NCBI GenBank assembly: GCA_036307825.1
Contig: JAXJWW010000071.1
Span: 1-35,150 of the forward strand
Direction: 5' to 3'
DNA length: 35,150 nucleotides
Origin: RGIG9060 sp036307825
GTDB taxonomy: Bacteria > Spirochaetota > Spirochaetia > Treponematales > Treponemataceae
Shown: positions 17,501 through 22,775 of the stretch, one piece after another
How the letters are laid out: every line of letters starts with the position of its first letter
Position numbering within the stretch: the stretch's first letter is position 1
Notes under the pieces: model-generated
Databases searched by the model: none
What the model was told of the DNA's origin: nothing
The model's input: only the letters and a program-made list of their open reading frames with translations
Position numbers and translations under genes: made by a program

Positions 17501-18021
17501 ATAACTTCTTCGGCTTCTTTATCTTTCCCTGCTAAAAGTTTTTGTGGAAGTTCTCCTGCCAAGCAAGCGGAAAGACAAATCAATCCTTCAGAATGTTGTT
17601 CCAAAAGTTCTCTGTCTGCACGAGGTTTATAATAATATCCTTCTGTATTTGCTTTTGAAATAATCCAAGAAAGATTTTGATAACCAACATCATTTTTAGC
17701 TAATAAAATCAAGTGATAATACTTTGAACCTTCTGGAGTTCCTTCCTTGTTTTCTCGTTTTCCTGCAGCCATGTAAATTTCGCAACCGATAATTGGCTTA
17801 ATTCCATTGTTGCGGCAAATGTTATAGAAGTTCAAAATTCCAAACATATTACCGTGGTCGGTTAATGCAAGTGCAGTAAAACCTAGTTCCTTTGCGCGAG
17901 AAACCAAAGTGCCTAATTTAGAAGCACCGTCCAAAAGAGAATAATCAGAGTGAACATGAAGATGTACAAAGTCTGAAGTTTTTACTTCTTCAGTAGTTTC
18001 TTGAGTTGTTATATCAGCCAT
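14524..18021 (-). CDS. dnaE: DNA polymerase III alpha subunit
   Basis: 1165 aa, full-length DnaE-type replicative polymerase. PHP domain at the N-terminus (VHLHVHSDYSLLDGA, TDHGNMFG). The palm carries the catalytic carboxylates (GPGRGSGAGSLVAYAM, MPDFDVDMCFEGRQRVI). The fingers/HhH part includes RPGPMDYIP, YGVMVYQEQVMQ and GYGFNKSHAAAYS. A C-terminal OB fold is at ~980-1080 (IAVLITEVRKIITKKGTAMGI). No intein or frameshift. No Shine-Dalgarno precedes the ATG. Instead a TATAAT box ends 7 nt before it, suggesting a leaderless mRNA. It heads the dnaE-yggT-recG block. Confidence 0.97.
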   Translation of the reverse strand: MADITTQETTEEVKTSDFVHLHVHSDYSLLDGASKLGTLVSRAKELGFTALALTDHGNMFGILNFYNICRNNGIKPIIGCEIYMAAGKRENKEGTPEGSKYYHLILLAKNDVGYQNLSWIISKANTEGYYYKPRADRELLEQHSEGLICLSACLAGELPQKLLAGKDKEAEEVILWYQKTFGKENYFIEFQDHDLDDDKRLIPKLLDIAKRMDVPMVVTNDVHYAYQDDAKAQDVLICIGTKKLLSDTDRMKFKNDQFYLKSEEEMASLFPDYPEMISNTKKIADMCNCEITQYKTQELKDCLPIYQIPPEFNSQDDYVRHIVYTGLEKRYKEITPEIKERAEYELGIIFSMGFSGYFLIVWDFINWAKNNDVPIGPGRGSGAGSLVAYAMTITDIDPFRYKLIFERFLNPERISMPDFDVDMCFEGRQRVIQYTREKYGDPQVGHIVTFGTLKAKAVIADVGRVLGIPLADVNMLKKCIPDNPKAKLKDAFTPPDEKHPDNGQLIPFRDDPRYKELFDLCIKLENVNRQTGLHASGIVIGRSELPAWAPIHKDGKTGKVAVQYTMDIIEPCGLVKMDYLGLKTLTLIKYAERIIRKRPGLENFTTDNVPDDDEKTFDMLCKGESVAIFQFESPGMQKIMKQLQPRCIEELVALNALYRPGPMDYIPQYIEGKWHPETVRYPDPCLEDILKETYGVMVYQEQVMQVAQRIAGYSLGGADMLRRAMGKKKKEVMDAEKVNFVNGAVKNGFDAKHAENIFDIMVPFAGYGFNKSHAAAYSVVAYKTAYLKANFPAEFIAANLTNEITSVDKLPVYIAEGRRMGLEIDPPDINRSDKVFDVVDGRIVYGLLGIKNLGESAADEIIRERQKNGPFKSYMEFLDRVDLHSVNRKAMEVLIKTGCFDKIEPNRNRLLINFEDAIEYAESKKESTRYGQISLFEDTDIQEFVEFKYKEVEDWPQIEKLRIEKELIGFYISGHPLDSYKKVIERCTSMNSAKMANALPDSEYTIAVLITEVRKIITKKGTAMGIVVGKDYEGEVKLTIFSKTWERLENFIQEDKVLAFKGRVDHSEQYGDSFQVDELLDINNLQEQSVKSIHIKLFPTQNKRSSIELRDFLVAHSGNCSVYLHIERDGKNYTIQTNNSLKVSSSDDFITELSNIPSVDEVWKD

Positions 18022-18028
18022 AAAAGAT

Positions 18029-18034
18029 ATTATA
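18029..18034 (-). promoter_or_regulatory. -10 box 7 nt before the dnaE start
   Basis: On the minus strand TATAAT is followed by ATCTTTT and then the ATG. A TTTAAA (4/6 to TTGACA) lies 17 bp upstream of the -10. Transcription would start at or within a base or two of the ATG. The nearest purine-rich GGA is ~22 nt away, too far for a Shine-Dalgarno. Confidence 0.6.
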
Positions 18035-18074
18035 GTATAGAAATCCTATCATTTAAAGACAGTCTAGTAAAAAA

Positions 18075-19055
18075 TTAAACAAGATTTCTACTTTTCCCTT
18101 GAATAAAATTTTCTAGGTTTTTTACGATTTCGTCAAAAAGTCGCTTTCTTGTTTCTAAACTTGCCCAAGCAATATGAGGTGTAATTAAGCAATTTGGACA
18201 ATTCAACAAAGGATTATCTTCTTTCATTGGTTCAACGCTAACAACATCACAAGCAAAACCTGCAAGTTGATTATTTTTTAGAGCAAATGCCATATCTTCT
18301 TCGTTTACAATTGGACCTCTGGCGGTATTTATCACGATACAAGATTTTTTCATTTTTGAGATGCTATCTTTATTGATAAGATTTTTTGTGTCATCGGTAA
18401 GAGGGCAGTGCAAAGTGATAAAATCAGAATTTTTACAAAGTTCATCAAAGGAAACAACTTGAATTTCTGGAAAATCTTTTAACTTTTCGGGGCTTCGAGT
18501 AAAGCAAATAACTTTCATTCCAAAAGCAGAAGCGATTTTTGCACTTTGCTTTCCGATTGAACCAAATCCAACGATTCCTAAGGTTTTTCCAAGTAATTCT
18601 GTTAAAGGGACTTTCCAATAACAAAAATCTGGGGATTTTATCCATCCGCCAGAATGAACATCGTCGCTATGCAATTTAACATGATTTGTAAATTCTAAAA
18701 TGAATGAAAAAACTAACTGTGAAACTCCCGCTGTACTATAAGAAGGAACATTTGTAACTGTAATTCCTTTTTGATGAGCATAATCTAAATCTACAACATT
18801 TGTGCCTGTTGAACAAAGCCCGATGTATTTTAAATTTGGGCAAGAATCAATCACTTCTTTTGTAATCAAAACCTTATTTACAAGAATGATTTGAGCATCG
18901 TCAATTCTTTGCACAGTTTGGGAACTTTCTGTTCTGTCGTAAACAATAACTTGATTTTGTGTTCCACAGATGTTTTCTAAAATTGAAAAATCCAAATCCG
19001 TAGGATTTTTATCTGAGGGATTTAATGTGTATCCGTCTAAAATTACAATCTTCAT
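18075..19055 (-). CDS. D-2-hydroxyacid dehydrogenase (NAD-dependent, glycerate dehydrogenase-like)
   Basis: 326 aa, family-typical length. It reduces a 2-keto acid (for example hydroxypyruvate) with NAD(P)H, or the reverse, in the cytoplasm. The Rossmann motif GKTLGIVGFGSIGKQSAK is at ~150, the catalytic Arg region at INTARGPIVNEEDM, the Glu region at CDVVSVEPMKEDNPLL, and the catalytic His in NCLITPHIAWAS. The exact substrate cannot be read from sequence. No Shine-Dalgarno; an extended -10 (TGATATAAT) ends 9 nt before the ATG, pointing to a very short or absent leader. It is 53 bp upstream of dnaE but dnaE has its own -10. Confidence 0.93.
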   Translation of the reverse strand: MKIVILDGYTLNPSDKNPTDLDFSILENICGTQNQVIVYDRTESSQTVQRIDDAQIILVNKVLITKEVIDSCPNLKYIGLCSTGTNVVDLDYAHQKGITVTNVPSYSTAGVSQLVFSFILEFTNHVKLHSDDVHSGGWIKSPDFCYWKVPLTELLGKTLGIVGFGSIGKQSAKIASAFGMKVICFTRSPEKLKDFPEIQVVSFDELCKNSDFITLHCPLTDDTKNLINKDSISKMKKSCIVINTARGPIVNEEDMAFALKNNQLAGFACDVVSVEPMKEDNPLLNCPNCLITPHIAWASLETRKRLFDEIVKNLENFIQGKSRNLV

Positions 19056-19064
19056 AACTATTCT

Positions 19065-19073
19065 ATTATATCA
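19065..19073 (-). promoter_or_regulatory. Extended -10 promoter directly before the hydroxyacid dehydrogenase start
   Basis: On the minus strand TGATATAAT (extended -10, TG-N-TATAAT) is followed by AGAATAGTT and the ATG. The predicted start lies 2-4 nt before the ATG. Confidence 0.6.
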
Positions 19074-19097
19074 GAATTTTTGAAAAAAAATAAAAAA

Positions 19098-19109
19098 TTT
19101 TGTACAAAA
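19098..19109. promoter_or_regulatory. 12-bp perfect palindrome between divergent promoters
   Basis: TTTTGTACAAAA lies between the promoter of the minus-strand hydroxyacid dehydrogenase and the plus-strand extended -10 at 19122. It is placed where an operator would be expected, but a palindrome this AT-rich can arise by chance. Confidence 0.25.
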
Positions 19110-19121
19110 AATTACAAAATG

Positions 19122-19130
19122 TGATATATT
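19122..19130 (+). promoter_or_regulatory. Extended -10 promoter of the hairpin-rich leader
   Basis: TGATATATT (TG-N-TATATT) with a TTGTAC-like -35 19 bp upstream of the hexamer. The predicted start is near 19137, giving a ~180-nt leader before the coiled-coil gene. Confidence 0.4.
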
Positions 19131-19159
19131 TAAATCAAAGATTTTTCTATGGGGAAATT

Positions 19160-19222
19160 ATGAAAAGCTACGCACAAATAGTGCTTCGCTTTTCAAATCA
19201 AGTTTGCGATGCAAACTTGTGA
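19160..19222 (+). CDS. Possible 20-codon leader ORF
   Basis: ATG with GGGGA 4 bp upstream, 20 sense codons (MKSYAQ...DANL), TGA stop. The Shine-Dalgarno/start context (GGGGAAATTATG) nearly duplicates that of the downstream gene (GGAGAAATTATG), and the two starts are 156 bp apart in the same frame. The ORF lies over two hairpins (19161-19195 and 19199-19219). It may be a leader peptide, or a by-product of a repeat insertion that duplicated the start region. Confidence 0.3.
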   Translation: MKSYAQIVLRFSNQVCDANL

Positions 19223-19290
19223 ATTTACTGCAATTTCTCATTTCATTGCGAAATTGCGACTAAGAACTTTGTTCGAAAATTGATATTTTC
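19161..19290 (+). repeat. Cluster of four successive hairpins in the leader
   Basis: (A) TGAAAAGC/GCTTTTCA (19161-19195) enclosing GCAC/GTGC. (B) CAAGTTTGC-GAT-GCAAACTTG (19199-19219). (C) GCAATTTC/GAAATTGC (19230-19257). (D) GAAAAT-TGAT-ATTTTC (19275-19290). All are perfect stems apart from the 3x3 internal loop in A. Hairpin B shares its core with hairpins at 21235 and 22146. Confidence 0.6.
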
Positions 19291-19315
19291 TCACAAACTT
19301 CTTATAGGAGAAATT

Positions 19316-20470
19316 ATGTCTGCTACTTTAAAACAACTTTCAGAATTAAAACAAATTTGTACAGAACAAAAGAAAAAAGCTCAAAATATTCAAACTGAAA
19401 TTGGGTTTTCTTTATTATCTCAAAGTGATTCTTCTGTTTTAGTAGATGATTTAAACCGATACAATGCAAGTTTAGAAAAATCAAAGGAAAACGATTTACT
19501 TGCACAAAAAACAAAAGAAAAATCTTTAGAAATCGAAAATGTTCAAGAAAAAATTTCTTTGGTAAAAAAAGATGTTGAGGATTTGCAGACTAAGCAAAAT
19601 CTTGCTTGTTTAGATTTAGGACAAGTTTTATATTCAAATTATCGAGAAGCTTACGCAGATTTTTTTAAGCCTTTTTATGATGAAATTTCTGAACTTGATA
19701 AACGCCTAGAATCCTTAGAAAGTCAATCTGAAGTTTTAAAATCTCAAATTGAAACTCAAGGCTTTTTTGGAAAACTTGTAAATCAAGTAAAATTGACTTC
19801 TTCTACAACTTCTGTTAATTCAGCAAAGAAGAAAAAAGAAGGTGTTTTTCAAAAAGCAGGAAGTGCAGTTGTTTCTTCTGGAAAAATTGATTTTATTCGA
19901 AGTCAAGAGAATATCGAGTATTCAATTTTGTCTGTAATTGAAAATATCGAAAGAATAAAAAATGACCTTGCTCAAGTTCTTGAAGAACAACATAATTTGA
20001 ACGAAAAAGAAAAATCTTTAAAAGATGAATTTGCAAAGATGGCAGAAGGTTTAAACTTAAAATCAAAACTTTCTCATATTGAAAAAGCAAATTTTGACCA
20101 ACAGCAAGAAAGAACAAAAATTGCTTTCAAAGTTGGTGAAGAATTTTCTAAAAAATATATTTCAGAAACTGGCGAAAAATTTTCGGAATTTGATTCTATG
20201 CAAGTTTCTTATCCTGCTTTGGTTGATTTGTCAGAAGCTTTTAATGCAATTAACAAGGCAGAAATTCAACTTGAAATTTATCAAACTGAATCTGATATTG
20301 AATCTTGTGTTGCCAGAATTTCAAATATGCAACAAACAATTATTGCCAACGAAAATAAAATCGAAAACTTAAAATCAAATAATATTCAACTTGCCGAAAA
20401 AATTACAAGTGAAGGCGAAGTAAAAGATTCTTTGTTGCGTAAAAAATCTGAATTAGAGCAAAAACTCTAA
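19316..20470 (+). CDS. Hypothetical coiled-coil protein
   Basis: 384 aa from the ATG at 19316, preceded by AGGAG 5 bp upstream. The frame is open back to a TTG at 19280, but that start has no Shine-Dalgarno. The protein is almost entirely charged helix, with long heptad-like coiled coils at ~5-165 and ~205-280 and again at ~320-384. A short Lys/Ser/Ala-rich break lies near 175-195 (KKKKEGVFQKAGSAVVSSGK). No signal peptide, membrane segment or catalytic motif. I do not recognise the family. A structural or cytoskeletal role is only a guess. It lies behind a structured ~180-nt leader and 24 bp before the DUF2442 gene. Confidence 0.75.
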   Translation: MSATLKQLSELKQICTEQKKKAQNIQTEIGFSLLSQSDSSVLVDDLNRYNASLEKSKENDLLAQKTKEKSLEIENVQEKISLVKKDVEDLQTKQNLACLDLGQVLYSNYREAYADFFKPFYDEISELDKRLESLESQSEVLKSQIETQGFFGKLVNQVKLTSSTTSVNSAKKKKEGVFQKAGSAVVSSGKIDFIRSQENIEYSILSVIENIERIKNDLAQVLEEQHNLNEKEKSLKDEFAKMAEGLNLKSKLSHIEKANFDQQQERTKIAFKVGEEFSKKYISETGEKFSEFDSMQVSYPALVDLSEAFNAINKAEIQLEIYQTESDIESCVARISNMQQTIIANENKIENLKSNNIQLAEKITSEGEVKDSLLRKKSELEQKL

Positions 20471-20494
20471 AGATACTTTCTAAATGGATACTTT

Positions 20495-20797
20495 ATGTAT
20501 ATAAAAGATGATATATGTTATGCAGGAGAATTAACTCCCGATATAGAAGTTTGTTCTATAAAAATTCTTGAAGATGGAATGATGCTGATTTATTTTAATA
20601 CAGGAGAAACAAGACTTTTTGATGTAACTTCTTTACTTGATAAGGGGCCTGCTTTTTCTCCGTTAAGCGAAGAAGTTAATCGTCAAACAGCAAAAGTAAC
20701 ACATGGTTTTGTTTCTTGGTTAGATGGTGAAATTGATATTTCCCCTACTACTTTGTATTTAGAAAGTTTTAAATATACAAAAGATATTTCTGCGTAG
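20495..20797 (+). CDS. DUF2442 family protein
   Basis: 100 aa, cytoplasmic. The pattern LEDGMMLIYFNTGETRLFDVTSLL followed by a hydrophobic core and VSWLDGEIDISPTTLYL (partly quoted) is typical of DUF2442. The family often sits beside a DUF4160 gene, as here (12 bp downstream), in small two-gene units that have been suspected to be toxin-antitoxin-like; no activity is established that I know of. The Shine-Dalgarno is weak (TGGA). The extra C-terminal residues (ESFKYTKDISA) are non-conserved. Confidence 0.75.
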   Translation: MYIKDDICYAGELTPDIEVCSIKILEDGMMLIYFNTGETRLFDVTSLLDKGPAFSPLSEEVNRQTAKVTHGFVSWLDGEIDISPTTLYLESFKYTKDISA

Positions 20798-20809
20798 GAA
20801 TGGAGAAAT

Positions 20810-21076
20810 ATGCCTGAGTTAAGTCGATTTCAAGGAATGATTATTTATATGCTTTTTAGAGATAATAAAGAGCATAATAAACCTCACGTTCATGTTTATT
20901 ATGGGGAATATAAAGCATCTGTTGGTATTGACGGTGAACTTTTGGCAGGAAAATTACCCATAAAACAGTTAAAAATGGTGACAGGTTGGCTTGCTTTACA
21001 TGAAGAAGAAGTTTATTCTGCTTGGAACAAAGCTGTAGCCGGTGAGCATTTTGAAAAAATTTCACCATTAGCATAA
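20810..21076 (+). CDS. DUF4160 family protein
   Basis: 88 aa. The diagnostic motif NKPHVHVYYGEYKASVGIDG is present, with the family's usual HxPHvHv and small-residue turn. The C-terminal half is helical (LKMVTGWLALHEEEVYSAWNKA). It is translated from GGAG 4 bp before the ATG and is coupled to the DUF2442 gene by a 12-bp gap. The order here is DUF2442 then DUF4160. The function is unknown; the conserved histidines could bind metal or be catalytic, which is inference. The unit is a candidate TA-like module. Confidence 0.8.
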   Translation: MPELSRFQGMIIYMLFRDNKEHNKPHVHVYYGEYKASVGIDGELLAGKLPIKQLKMVTGWLALHEEEVYSAWNKAVAGEHFEKISPLA

Positions 21077-21234
21077 AAAAGAGTAGTTGTCTTAAAAACT
21101 CTAAAAACTAAAGTTACTCTAATATAATTATCCTCTGAATTTTTTTTATTTTTTTCTAAAAAATATGATAATTTTGCATGATTTTTCGTTGACTTTGCAT
21201 ATAATAATATGTGATAAATAATTATTATATTTTT

Positions 21235-21251
21235 AGTTTGCCTTGCAAACT
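21235..21251 (+). repeat. Hairpin AGTTTGC-CTT-GCAAACT before the lipoprotein start
   Basis: 7-bp perfect stem with a 3-nt loop ending 5 bp before the GGAGG Shine-Dalgarno. It shares the GTTTGC-N3-GCAAAC core with the hairpin at 19199-19219, and in part with that at 22146-22166. The rest of 21077-21234 is AT-rich; I see no convincing promoter pair apart from a lone TTGACT (~21189). Confidence 0.5.
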
Positions 21252-21266
21252 TTTACGGAGGAAAAA

Positions 21267-21929
21267 GTGAATAAAATTATCAAAGTTTTATTTTATTTAA
21301 GTGTGTTGATGTTGTTAGTTTCTTGTGCAACAACTCGTTTTGAGCCAAAGGAAGACGGAGATTGTCTTATCATTGGTCGGCTTGAAGTTGAATGTGAAGG
21401 ATGGAACGATGATGTTGGAATGTTAAATATTGACGGTGTTTATAAACGCGGTGCAACTATTTCGTTAACTGATGCTACAACAGGAAAAACCTTTACTACA
21501 AAAACCGTTGGTTATGATGGTTTGTTTATTTTTGGAAATCTTGAATTTAATAGAAGATATTATATAAGTAAAGTTCAAGTAAAAATTGAAGGACAACGAG
21601 GTGCTTGGTCTTCTGTTACATCTGATTTAGGGGATTGGGGAAAAGCAAATTTTTTCACAGTTGCAGAACCTTCAAAAGTAAAGATAATCGGTGATTTAAC
21701 TGCCTTGCAAAAAAAGGATGTTCCTTTCTATATGAGAGATAAGGGATCTGCAATTGATGTTTATGAAACTTTTGTAAGCTATTACAATAAAAGTGAATGG
21801 ATAACAAAACCATTTAAATATAAAAATCAACTTTTAACACAAGATCAAACTGCTTTTGAAGAATATGCTCAAGAAGAAGTTAACCAAGAAGAATATGATG
21901 ATTTCTTGAAAGAATTGATGGGAGAATAA
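21267..21929 (+). CDS. Hypothetical lipoprotein
   Basis: 220 aa starting at GTG 21267, which has GGAGG 5 bp upstream; the longer frame from TTG 21243 would run through the Shine-Dalgarno and the hairpin. The signal peptide MNKIIKVLFYLSVLMLLVSC ends in a clear lipobox (LVSC, Cys20). The mature part begins with a beta-rich domain (GDCLIIGRLEVECEGW, GATISLTDATTGKTFTTKTV, FIFGNLEFNRRYYISKV) resembling a carboxypeptidase-regulatory/prealbumin-like fold. It ends in an acidic tail (EEVNQEEYDDFLKELMGE). No enzyme motif. Probably anchored in the periplasm or outer membrane. Family not recognised beyond general similarity to spirochaete lipoproteins. Confidence 0.78.
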   Translation: MNKIIKVLFYLSVLMLLVSCATTRFEPKEDGDCLIIGRLEVECEGWNDDVGMLNIDGVYKRGATISLTDATTGKTFTTKTVGYDGLFIFGNLEFNRRYYISKVQVKIEGQRGAWSSVTSDLGDWGKANFFTVAEPSKVKIIGDLTALQKKDVPFYMRDKGSAIDVYETFVSYYNKSEWITKPFKYKNQLLTQDQTAFEEYAQEEVNQEEYDDFLKELMGE

Positions 21930-21942
21930 GACTCTTCAGAAT

Positions 21943-22091
21943 TTTGCAAAATGGGAAATTGGTATAAAAAGAAATTTGGCTTTCGACAAAAAATCCCCAA
22001 ACTCGCTAGTGCTACGCTTCGCTTGCAAGGCTTCATTTGGTGATTTTTTGTCTACGCCAATTTATTCTGTACTAATTTTACATTTTGCAAA
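21943..22091. repeat. 149-bp imperfect palindrome, MITE-like
   Basis: Perfect 11-bp terminal inverted repeats TTTGCAAAATG (21943-21953) and CATTTTGCAAA (22081-22091). Inside, a near-perfect 17-bp pair (21985-22001 with 22036-22052, one mismatch) and a partly matched AAATT(T)GGC/GCCAATTT segment continue the symmetry. The central 34 nt (22002-22035) hold GCTACGCTTCGCTTGC. No coding capacity, and no clear target-site duplication seen. Confidence 0.65.
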
Positions 22092-22192
22092 CTTATTTCG
22101 TTTTGCGGGAAAAAAATATGGCGAGTTTTTGAATTAAAAACTCGCGCTGTTTGTATTACAAACAGCACAAACTTCTTTCGTTCTGCGGGAAA
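22087..22192 (+). repeat. 26-bp direct repeats, 80 bp apart, flanking two hairpins
   Basis: 22087-22112 and 22167-22192 match at 23 of 26 bases (core TTTCGTT-TGCGGGAAA). Between them lie GCGAGTTTTT-GAATT-AAAAACTCGC (22121-22145) and GCTGTTTGT-ATT-ACAAACAGC (22146-22166). The first repeat leads into a GCGGGAAAAAAATATG start-like sequence, the second into the real Shine-Dalgarno and ATG at 22203. Confidence 0.65.
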
Positions 22193-22202
22193 GGGAGAAA
22201 TT

Positions 22203-22736
22203 ATGAAAAAGTTAATTGCAATTTTTATTTGTTGTTTTGTGTTGTCAAGTTTTGTTGTTGCACAAGAAAGTTTTGAAAATGAAATTTTGGTAAAAGTAGG
22301 GATGATTCCTTTTGCTGAATATGGTTTTGCAGGAATGGGAACAAATAAGCCAACTGAAAAAATTTCGTATTTTACGCTTCCTACAATTTCTGTTGAATAT
22401 TTACGATATGTTAATACAAAAAACGCATTAGGATTTTCGCTTTCTTATGGATGTCCAGTTGTGGTTACATCACCATCAAAATTTTCAACTATGTATTGGG
22501 CTTTGCAAGGAAAATATCGCTTGGTTTATTTTCAAAAAAGTAATTTCAATTTATATGGCGAATTGGGGTTAGGCTGTGATTTATTTTTGAGTGAATCAGA
22601 TATTTTCCCGTTTTTTGCAGGACAACTTTCTCCATTAGGAATTAGTTTGGGAAAAGATAAATTATTTTGCAATGCCGAAATTGGAATTGGAACAGAAGGT
22701 TCGATTTTACTTTTAAGTTGTGGATTTAGGTTTTAA
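22203..22736 (+). CDS. Small exported, probably outer-membrane beta-barrel-like protein
   Basis: 177 aa with a classic signal peptide (MKKLIAIFICCFVLSSFVVAQ, cleavage likely after VVA). The mature part has alternating hydrophobic/aromatic strands (ISVEYLRYVNTKNALGFSLSYG, ALQGKYRLVYFQ, FNLYGELGLGCDLFL). It ends in SCGFRF, a terminal Phe as in BAM-dependent outer-membrane barrels. Its size fits an 8-strand barrel. The family is not recognised. It has a GGGAGAAATT Shine-Dalgarno region directly behind the direct-repeat/hairpin block. The periplasmic protease gene follows after 39 bp on the same strand. Confidence 0.72.
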   Translation: MKKLIAIFICCFVLSSFVVAQESFENEILVKVGMIPFAEYGFAGMGTNKPTEKISYFTLPTISVEYLRYVNTKNALGFSLSYGCPVVVTSPSKFSTMYWALQGKYRLVYFQKSNFNLYGELGLGCDLFLSESDIFPFFAGQLSPLGISLGKDKLFCNAEIGIGTEGSILLLSCGFRF

Positions 22737-22775
22737 GTTTTGCATATACTTTATATTTAACATAGGAAAATTTTT

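Noticed and set aside
21177..21217. Promoter from TTGACT and TATAAT before the lipoprotein gene
   Set aside because: The two hexamers are only 5 bp apart; no pair with 16-19 bp spacing gives a convincing match, so it was not listed.
19161..22166. CRISPR-like array from the repeated GTTTGC hairpins
   Set aside because: Copies are irregularly spaced over 3 kb, differ outside a short core and have no unique spacers or cas genes nearby.
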